Shown here in pieces: positions 55,115-64,000 of a DNA stretch of 64,000 bases. This DNA comes from Flaveria trinervia. Lineage: Eukaryota > Streptophyta > Magnoliopsida > Asterales > Asteraceae. The first letter of the stretch is position 1, and the number at the start of each line of letters is the position of its first letter. Position numbers and translations under genes: made by a program. The notes under the pieces are model-generated. The model ran no database searches. It saw only the letters and a program-made list of their open reading frames with translations, and was not told the DNA's origin. Where the stretch lies: assembly GCA_025506515.1 (NCBI GenBank), contig CM046445.1:1514131-1578130 (forward strand), written 5' to 3'.

Positions 55115-57245
55115 TGTAAGGCTCCGTTCCCGAGACGCTTACAGCTGGTAATTCATTGCACATAAAACATATAACTTTACATTTAACATTCATAAAATAT
55201 TGCAGCGGAAACATAAAAATAATCTTTCATTTCATTACAAATGCTTTTGCAGGTTAATACAATCATTCATTTCAAAACATCGTTCGTTCGCATTACAATG
55301 CAAAAACATTAATAAAAAGAATTTCGTCCAAAAGAGCTGAGTAGCCACCCCGTGCCATCCTCAGCAACATTACCTGCCAACTATGAAACACATAAAAGTC
55401 AGCGTTGCTGAGTGAGTTCTAGTTTTAATAATTGAAACATACTTTACTTTCGTTAAAACCATACTTTACTTTGCATGTGATCACACATCATACGTACACA
55501 TAGATAATATCATTATTATTTTCATTATACGTTCGTTCATTTCGTCCATTCATCATTAAATTTTTACTTTCATTCATACCAATGCCATGTGTTTCACCCC
55601 ATCGTATGCATAAAGCCGGTACTGGGCCTGAGGTCTTTCATAGACCCCGAACATTATGCACGAAGCTGACTCCAGTTACCTAGGGTGAGCGGCAAGGGTC
55701 CCATACATATGGTCAATCACAAGAATTGGACCCCAGTGTGCATCCTTCTGGGGTAATTAACTCGTACACAGTTGAGCTAACCCACTTCATTGGGTGTGAA
55801 CCTCCATACATATGCTTAATCACACGGATCAAGCCCCAATGTGCATCCTTCTAGGGTAGCTAACCCGCACACGGTTGAGCTAACACCCTTCATTGGGTGT
55901 GAACCTCCTTACGTTTGCTTGCAAGCCTTTCGTACTTTCATTTGTTCATTAATGCATGCATTCTTCATTTCGTTCCTCTTTTCATTATCTTCCATTTTAC
56001 GTTACATAATACTTTCATTTTATTCATTAACATTCAACGTAAAGCCAAGGGAAAGATAATCATGCATAATAATAAGGAACATCAACATTCACAGTCAACA
56101 TCATCAAACAGGGCATCATCATACATACATAACATACATAGACATACAACATCATACATCATCCTCATCCATGCCCAACATAACTTCTATGGCTCAAAAG
56201 TCATCTTACATGAACCCCCGAGAACCTTCCATGTCAAAAACTTACATCTGCACTTTCCCCCAAAAATCAGTAAATAAATTATGTTCCCTCGGGTACACAA
56301 GCCCTACTTGGGCATATGGGCACCCTTCAGTCGCATGGCCTCCTAGGCGACTGAGCACAATGCGGATGAACACCAGGCGAATAGGCCCTATGCGAATGGA
56401 CCCAATGCGGATGAACACAATGTGGATGAGTCCCATGCGAATGGAACTAATGCGGATGAACACTTGTGTGAATGAACACAAATGCGGATGGACACCTTGT
56501 GCGAATGAGCACAAATACGGATGGACCTAGGCGAATGGACCCTCAGTCGCATGACTCCCCATGTGAATGGCCCTCAGTTGCACAACTCACAAGCGAATGG
56601 ACTCCAGTCGCATGACTCACATGCGAATGAACCTCAGTCGCACTCCTTTTGGCCGTATGGCCTTCAGTCGCATGCCATTCGGTCGCCTAACCCTAGCTGA
56701 TGTAGAATGCAGTTCATCCCAAACCCAATCTGCACTTTTCGGCCTCCAAACCCTCTTAAACCTGTTCTAAGCCCAAATCAACATTCCTAAACCTTAGAAA
56801 CACATACCACAACACCATTCAAGCACACACAAGCCCGAAAACAAACTCCACTCGCATCACACACAATCACAAACATACGGATTCAACACACACATTTCAA
56901 AAACGGGTTTTACTATGTGTTCCAGCCCCAAATCAGTTGAAAACGTGTAAAAGAGGGGTCCTAGAACTCACACAAACAACACCGTCGAGTAGAGTTTCGA
57001 TTCGACCTGCTACACTTCAACTTTCACGCTCGAATCCACAAGAACCAAGCTTGAGACCCTTTTCTCCCTCTCTTCTCCTCTTTGGCAGAATTTTACAAGT
57101 GTAGGGAAGGGTGTGGGCTGTCCTCCCTTCTTATTTCCCCACTCATTCAATCTTTCTACCGTTTTGACAAGTTTGGTCCCCCGACTTTGGACTTTATTTC
57201 TTTTTCTTCTTTCGTTGGCTTCAAAGAAAATATTCGGGTGTTACA
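55115..57245 (-). mobile_element. Solo LTR, minus strand, with perfect TTCAA target duplication
   Basis: On the minus strand it starts TGTAACACCCGAATATT and ends GGAACGGAGCCTTACA, termini very close to those of element B, so a related Ty3/gypsy family. TTCAA precedes (55110-55114) and follows (57246-57250) it exactly. No internal region or second LTR: recombination between the two LTRs has removed the rest. It holds a direct repeat of about 105 nt (near 55700 and 55805) and an array of short ATGCGGATGAACAC and CAGTCGCATG words (56330-56690). Confidence 0.88.
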
Positions 57246-58055
57246 TTCAAACTTCTTTATAGTTTTCTTTTACAATGTAAAAAATTTCATATAAAATTTT
57301 AATCTAATTTTTCGTTGCGATTTACTTATTTTAAACAACGTTTTGCCGTTAAATTTAACGGTTTGTCATAGTGACGTCTTTATTTTTATCGACGCTTCAA
57401 CGAGCATTTTTAAATAGTTCATATTTATATAAGGTTCAGGATATTACCCACGCATCGGCATCAACGCAAAGGTTTGTGATGTTTTCATTTTATATAAAGC
57501 TTCAAATACTATCAACACCCCTTCTATTGTGTAATGTTTATTTATATCAACAATTAAACGTTAAATTTTTATATAATGTATTAATATTATAAACGCTCTT
57601 GCTACAATGTCTGGCTTATAACATTTTAAAGATTCTATTATGTTTATAGGCTAGAACTTTATGTATTACAAGAGTTGTATAAATAAAACATAAGTAGTTA
57701 ATAATAGAGATTTAGTATTGTAAAATGATATTTTGAAATAAGATATAAATAAAATTACGTATAATAATCAACGATATCATTTTTCGTAACCATTCTAATA
57801 TTTTGTCTTAATTAAATATCTTTAGTTTTAACAAAACTATTTTTCAAAAATATATCATTTTCTATATAATTCTTGTTGTTTAAAACACCGGTTTGTAATT
57901 ATGTTGTGTTACAAAATATTATGTATTCTATAAAAGAATATTTTTCTAAGCGGCTAGTTTTAGAATACTTCGTACTACAAATTTGTATTTTATAAAGTTT
58001 TATTATTTTTTTTAATAAGAATATCTTTGGGTGGAAATAGAGAGAGAGAGTGATC
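57246..58055. other. AT-rich intergenic DNA
   Basis: No coding signal, terminal repeats or LTR ends recognised. The 73-codon frame at 57371-57592 has no known motif. Confidence 0.4.
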
Positions 58056-58069
58056 TAAACGCTTAAATG

Positions 58070-58121
58070 GTTGTGTGTGTGTGTGTATATATATACATAT
58101 ATATATATATAATATATATAT
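58070..58121. repeat. (GT)n(TA)n microsatellite
   Basis: GTGTGTGTGTGTG is followed by TATATATA runs directly at the left end of the MITE-like element starting at 58122. The TA microsatellite at 62780-62810 bounds its right end. Confidence 0.95.
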
Positions 58122-61100
58122 GGGAGGTATCAAATAAAAACCATACTTATACTTGAAAACCACTTTCAACCAATCAATTTTTTTTTATTTTAATTTTTAT
58201 GGTTTTAACTAAAAGGATAGTTTTGTAATTTTAACATCATTTAATTTTAGTAACTATCTAATTATTTAAACTCCTTGATTTACTCATTGATTAGTTAATT
58301 TGTTGACTAATTCATTATCTTATTTCTCCTTTTAATATCATAAATAAATTATTGTATATACTATTCAAATATCTTCTTCAAAGATTTATATCAACGTAAA
58401 TTATTCTAACTATTCACGAAAGAATCATAGTTGGAAATCTTAAGTTCGGATCATCACTATCGTTAACCAAACTCATTTGGTGTCATCACAAAGCAAAAAC
58501 ATGAAGTGGTAGGTAAGATCATCAAAGAAAATTACTGGTCCGTCTTTATCTTTTTTTAGTTTAAAATCATGGTTTGTCAATCTCATATTGTTGATGATAT
58601 ACAACTTCAATCATGATTTTTGAGATTTTCACACTTGTTTCCATCATGATTATCAATAAATCATATCAAAATAGGGATGAAATCATGAACTTGTAGTACA
58701 TGTAAAAAATACACACCCTATTGTGTGTTCTTGATGTTTTTGATGAAGAAGATGAAGATTTGAGACCTAACAAGTTATGCATATGGCTTACGTATACGTA
58801 ACATAAGCAAAAGTCGTCTTCTAAATAAATTGGTGATGATGATAGAAGTTGTTTTCATTCCATTTTTGGGTTTTCTATATTTAACTACAAGTTACATCGA
58901 GATTATGGGTCGTGTATATGTAACATCGAGTTACATATAACCCATAGTTTTACATATGTAACTTCGTAGTTACATATACGTAACTAAAAGTTTTTAGTTC
59001 TAAAGTTCTCAACCCTTCTTTCCTATCATTTCTTTTTTAGTCTTTTTTGTTCAAATTATGTTTACATATACGTAAGCCAATGCTTACATATACGTAAGCA
59101 TATAGGTTATATTTATGTAAAAGTCATATATGTCATAGATTACTTCCATGTAAAAATCATATATGTAACAAATGTTTAGTATTGTATGTAGTTGGAGGTG
59201 ATTATTGGTTTACAACATATGTATTTTATTTATAAATTTTGGTATGTTTATATGAAATTGTGACATCCGGTAAATTTCCGTTACCAAACTCCGTTAGTTC
59301 CGTTAAGTCTTGTATACACGTGTCGTGAGCACACACTAGTTGTCGTTTAACGTTGGTGACATAATAATAATGGGTAATGTTATTTGGTGTGAATCTAAGT
59401 GATTATGTGAGTATTGGGTTATGTTTAGGTGTTTACACATTTATAAAAGGTTAATTAGAAAATTAATCGCGTAACGCGGAAACGTGCCTATTTATTCGTA
59501 TGTCGTGTGTTTATATAAAGATAAGATATATAATGATTTTCATAAGTTTATATCTTTATATTATGAGTTTAAAAACACTTTACAAAGAGTTTAAAGCTTA
59601 GTTTTTATAAAATACAAATTACAAGGGTTAAAAGGGTAAATATGTAAATTAAACTAAACAAAACAAACCCAAACCCTAATCCACCCACCCTTCGGCCGCA
59701 AACACTCCCCAAACACCCCTCCCTTTTGCGAATTCAATCAGGAACAAGTTAGAAAGCACCAGTTTGATTCGCTTTCAAGGATTACAACACATAGGAAGCA
59801 TCAATTTCAAGCAATTGCACGTTTAAAGGTTAGGTTTTTCAAGTTTTTGTGAGTTGTTCATGGTGGCCGAACCTTGGGTGCGAAATTGACCCTCATTAGG
59901 TCGAATTGGATGTTGTTTGATGATGTTAGTATGTTAGTTAGATTGTATACATGTTAGTTAACGTCGATTATGCAAGAATTATATGTTTTTAGTGGATTGA
60001 TCATGAACTTTGGTTGTATGCAAACCCTAATTCGAAAATGGCTTGATTATGTGAAGTTGATGATTGTTTGATGAATGTATGATGATTAATAGGTTGTATG
60101 GATGTTAGGGTACATTGATTTTGCAAGAAATTGGTGAATTGGAATTGGTGTTCTTAGGTTACTAATAATAGTAACTTTATTTGCATGTAATGTTGAACTA
60201 TGGATGATATGATGTTATGGATGTGTTCATGGTGATAATTAGATGTTAGATTGTTGTTGTGATCATTGGACATTCAAGAACACATGTTATAGGTCATACA
60301 TTACTAAAGATAGTAACTTTTTAGGATATGAATTGATGAGTTATGATGTTTGAATGTTGTTGATCCTGCTTAGATGATGATATGAGTTTGAATTGGTATG
60401 TTATTGATGAATCCATGAGTATATTGGGTATTTGATAGATTTTGGATGTGCTTTCCCAAAAGAGAAACTTTATTTATGCAAAATGTGAAAGATGGTAGTT
60501 TGAACATATTTGGGATGTTAGGAGCATGTTAGTATGATCATGGATGAATTCTAATATGGTAGAATATGATAATTTGGTTGTATGTGATGTTGGGATAATC
60601 ATGAATGATATTTGGACACTTATGATCAGGTATGATTTAGATGTGGTTTAGTAGTAGGACATCATGTTTGGGACTGGTAATTGATCGTTGGAATGTTGTT
60701 GAATGCAAAGCATATTGATAATGAATATAGTTATGATCATCATACACGCGTGCGAATTTGAGGCCCCTACTTAGTAGGATTGGCAGGGTTTAGGATGTGA
60801 AGTCGTGAGTGGCTTCACATGGCATGTGGTGAATGGTTGATCTTTGTGTGACATGTTAGTTGTGTTATAACTAGTGATATGTTAATGTTCTAGATTCGCA
60901 TGACCTATATGATACTTGGTTGTATGATGATCTAAGTGTTACACCTGGATGATATAGCATACGTATGATCTGTTTGAATGATAACAATGTATGATACATG
61001 TGTATGATTACTTGAATGGTTTACAACACATAAAGTCACCAACGGGTCAAACGGGTCAACTAGGTCAAACATGTCTGTTTTGTTTGAAATCTTGAGTCCT

Positions 61101-62780
61101 TGGTTGTAGTGTATTTAGGGTTTCACATGTTCTTTGATTACACGTACTCATGCACTTATATGATCTAGGTAACCTCTGAAGGTTGTCTGTCTATTCTGTT
61201 TGCCAAGTCAAACCCTAGTTATCTATATGCATATCAGGTGAGTTCATGCCCCACTCTTTATTTAATCTCTTTTGGGGGAGATAGCATGCTGGTAAATCAC
61301 AAACGCTTTATATATTCAAGTTGTGTATAATATTATATAGTGTTGATATCATGGAAAAATCCTCACACTTTCGAATTGTTAATATTGAATAGCGGGGAAA
61401 TTTGGGTAGTACTACTGGGTCTGACGAGCCCCACCTGTGTGACTCGAGGTTAACCGGGTGCAATTTGTCCTATGACCATTGTCACGACCTGTTAAGTCGT
61501 GGCAGGAGGCAACAACGTAACACAGTCAGCTTCAATTGCGAAATCACTATGAAATAATATTTACTGTTAACGGACTAGCTATCTATTACAATGCACTACT
61601 TTTATATCGCTATTATTAAACTGTTTATGTTTAAATATCTCTTGAACTCACCAACCATTGTGTTGACATTTTTAGTATGCTATTCTCAGGTCATTAGCTT
61701 GCTTGCCATAGGAGCACTGCATGGTTCACTGCATTCTAAGACACGATCTTCAAGACAATTTTAGTATTTTAATAATTATGGTTTACTCTTTTGGGTTGGC
61801 ACCTGTTTTGCCATAGTTATACTTTCATTGCCTTGGGTTGTTTTCAAAACGCTTCCGCATTGTTTAAAGTTTGTATTTTGGTTGATTTTGTTTAAATTAT
61901 GGCATATAGAGTCGTTCTGAGTAACTATTGACTGTGATCCTGGTTTGTTCACACGCCTCGCGGTAAAACTCCGCAAGTGGATTTTGAGGGTGTGACAGAT
62001 ATAAAATAATGATTATTTGTTTATCTTTTTGTAGTGTGGATGTGAACTCGAAAGGAAATTAATGACGCTGATGATAACGGGTTGAAAAAATGATATGTTA
62101 AAGATGATGACTGGTCGAGCAACTATCAAAGAGTATGATTTTATACTCGAAAAACAAATGAACAAGACAAACATTCTTATTACATATACGTAACACTACT
62201 GTTACACACATGTAACACTATTTGTTACTTTTCTTCTTATTTTTGGTGATATTTCACTTGCATTTCCATTGATTGTAACCTGATTTTACATATGGTTTTT
62301 GTAAAAATATATATTCTATGTCATGTATTTATTTTATTTTACATATTTGTTAGTGAATTGGTTACATATGTGCACCAATATAAGTCACATATATGTATCT
62401 TAGTATGTTTTTTCAGTCTTCTACTTCTGGTGTGTTTGTTACCGTTGAATATATATAACTAATTAAACTTATTTATGCGTAATGTAGCTTATTTTAGTTT
62501 GGAGAGAAAAGTGTAACATGATAAATGAATGAGAAATAAAAATTAGGAAAAGTGGAGTGGATTAGGAGAGAGAATGAAGAAACAAAATTTATGGAAAGTT
62601 AATGATTTATTTTTTTTGTTTGTCTAAAATGCCATTTGTATTAAAAACTTGTCTTATAAAGCTCACAATAATTACAATCATACCACTATTATTATTAACC
62701 CTTGAATAAATATGATTAATGATTAGATATTGGTTTTCATAGTTTTTATTTATAACATGGTTTTCATTAGAACCTTACTT
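58122..62780. mobile_element. MITE-like element (about 1.9 kb) split by a solo LTR
   Basis: The left end has TCAAATAAAAACCAT then TTGAAAACCACTTTCAACC. The right end in reverse gives CTAATGAAAACCATG, then AAATAAAAACTATGAAAACC, an imperfect inverted pair. Between them lie many words of the type TTACATATACGTAA and TTACATATGTAAC (near 58785, 58940-58980, 59060-59095, 62180-62215). TA microsatellites bound both sides. The interior is interrupted at 59259-61997. Confidence 0.5.
59259..61997 (+). mobile_element. Solo LTR of the element-1 family
   Basis: Matches the element-1 3' LTR from TGACATCCGG to GGGTGTGACA (2739 bp including an uncertain 2 nt at the start). No primer site or coding region adjoins it. 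Flanks GAAAT and GATAT agree at four of five bases, an imperfect target duplication. Since it is complete, it shows that the 1.5 kb absent from the element-1 5' LTR is a deletion there. Confidence 0.9.
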
Positions 62781-62811
62781 ATATATATATATATATATAA
62801 ATATATATATA
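62781..62811. repeat. TA microsatellite
   Basis: A run of TATATATA broken once by AAA lies directly before the first ACACATGTGT-family TIR unit. Confidence 0.95.
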
Positions 62812-63353
62812 GGGCTCAAATGAGAACCATATTTTTTGTGAGAACTCTAAGAATCAATCTCAGCCACTCATTTTTTATCACATGCCATTTCCTTCTTTCT
62901 TTAAACGTTCGTAACTTTTTTTGACGACATCATTTTTTCAATAAAAAATCACTATAAAATTCTGTATCTTTTAATCTTTCCAACGCCTATCATATTGATA
63001 TACTTTTCTAAAAAAATCGTGCATCCGTTGTTTACATATGTGTAAATCTAGTTATACACATGTGTAGTATTGGAGTTACACATGTGTAAATCCGATATTA
63101 CACATGTGTCAAACGAATTTCGTTAAAAAAAACGATAATTTTTTTTATTTTTTATAAATTTTTATATTTTTTTATGAAAGAGGGAAAGTTGGGGAACATT
63201 TTTGTGTTTTTATTTTTTTTATTTTTATGTTAATTTTTGATTTATAATTTTTTTAAATATGTTTTTGTTAATTACAATTTTGTCATTAAAAACTAGTGGT
63301 TGAAATTGGTTCCTAGAGTTCTCACAAAAAAAACTAGTGCTCATTTGATCCCT
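62812..63353 (+). mobile_element. TIR element of the ACACATGTGT family, unit 1
   Basis: Begins GGGCTCAAATGAGAACCA and ends GCTCATTTGATCCCT, inverted copies that extend inward over about 40 nt (TTTTTTGTGAGAACTCTA against TAGAGTTCTCACAAAAAAA). The centre has palindromic words TTACACATGTGTAA and TACACATGTGTAG near 63040-63110. No coding capacity; about 540 bp. Confidence 0.85.
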
Positions 63354-63363
63354 CCTCTACATA

Positions 63364-63921
63364 GGGGAGAGTTCAAATAAGAACCACATTTTTTGTGAGA
63401 ACTCTAGGAATCAATCTCAGCCACACATTTTTTATCACATGCAAATCACATGTCATTTCCCCCTTTTTTAAACGTTCGTAACTTTTTTTCACGATATCAT
63501 TTTTTCAAAAAAAATTCACCATAAAATTAAGTATTTTTTATCTTTCCAACGCCTACCATATTGATATACTTTTCTAAAAAATTCGTACATCCGTTGTTTA
63601 CATATGTGTAAATCTAGTTATACACATGTGTAGTACTGGATTTACACATGTGTAAATCCGATATGACACATGTGTAAATGAATTTCGTTAAAAAACGAGA
63701 ATTTTTTTTGTCTTTTATAAACTTTTTTATATTTTTTTATGAAAAAGGGAATGTTGGGGAACATTTTTGTGTTTTTTTTTATTTTTATGTTATTTTTTTA
63801 TTTATAAATTTTTTAAATATGTTTTTGTTAATTACAATTTTGCCATTGAAAACTAATAGTTGAGATTGGTTCCTAGAATTCTCACAAAAAAAGCTAGTTC
63901 TCATTTGATCCCTCTCCTACA
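63364..63921 (+). mobile_element. TIR element of the ACACATGTGT family, unit 2
   Basis: A second, very similar copy, separated from unit 1 by about ten bases (CTCCTCTACATA). It has the same terminal repeats, the same ACATGCAAATCACATGTCAT stretch (near 63440, partly missing in unit 1) and the same central palindromes (63600-63680). The 61-codon frame inside is not a gene. Confidence 0.85.
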
Positions 63922-64000
63922 TAGGGAAAAGTTCAAATGAGAACCACCTTTTTTTGTGAAAACTCTAGGAACCAATCTCAGCCACTTATTTTTTTATCAC
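63922..64000 (+). mobile_element. TIR element unit 3, cut by the window edge
   Basis: ATAGGGAAAAGTTCAAATGAG and the following GTGAAAACTCTAGGAACC match the starts of units 1 and 2, so at least a third head-to-tail copy begins here and runs beyond the window. Confidence 0.8.

Overview
The window is nuclear DNA of a flowering plant, most likely Asteraceae. Evidence: a desaturase gene with GT-AG introns, dense nested LTR retrotransposons primed by initiator-Met tRNA, chromodomain-bearing Ty3/gypsy (Tekay/Del-type) pol genes, and a Ty1/copia element with a long extra 3' ORF of a kind I recall from composite-family genomes. The family assignment is inference. All comparisons here were made by eye, without alignment or database search.

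Layout. 1-18985: a GTT/TTG trinucleotide array with a higher-order repeat of about 1.0-1.1 kb, present in three blocks (1-470, 1573-2361, 11633-18570). It is interrupted by an LTR tail (471-1572) and by a decayed chromovirus (element 1, 2362-11632), and is followed by another LTR-tail-like fragment (18571-18985). 18990-20870: MITE and repeat debris. 20933-23346: the only recognisable cellular gene, a membrane acyl desaturase in five exons with a 1-nt frameshift in exon 3. 23347-28330: AT-rich intergenic DNA with a fold-back MITE.

28331-53010: a nested complex. Element A, a chromovirus on the minus strand, has its LTR split by element B (29229-37120, a Ty3/gypsy derivative with gag but almost no pol). 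Its pol is split by element C (40219-52873, a 12.7-kb copia element with 858-bp LTRs, gag, PR, INT, RT, RH and a roughly 4-kb extra 3' region). 53011-54030: an inverted RT scrap and a CCGG-rich TIR element with a 21-bp minisatellite. 55115-57245: a solo LTR on the minus strand with a perfect TTCAA target duplication. 58122-62780: a MITE-like element split by a solo LTR of the element-1 family (59259-61997). 62812-64000: head-to-tail TIR elements beside a TA microsatellite.

How it fits together. The desaturase would insert a cis double bond into an acyl chain at a di-iron centre held by three histidine boxes; all three boxes are encoded, but the third lies after the frameshift. Everything else is mobile or repetitive DNA in which no element looks autonomous. 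The most unusual signals are the higher-order TTG array, the dispersed CTTCCGAAG palindrome of element C, and the CAG-to-TAG style of decay in the element C gag. Many 1-nt homopolymer indels between repeat copies suggest that some frameshifts could be sequencing or assembly errors.
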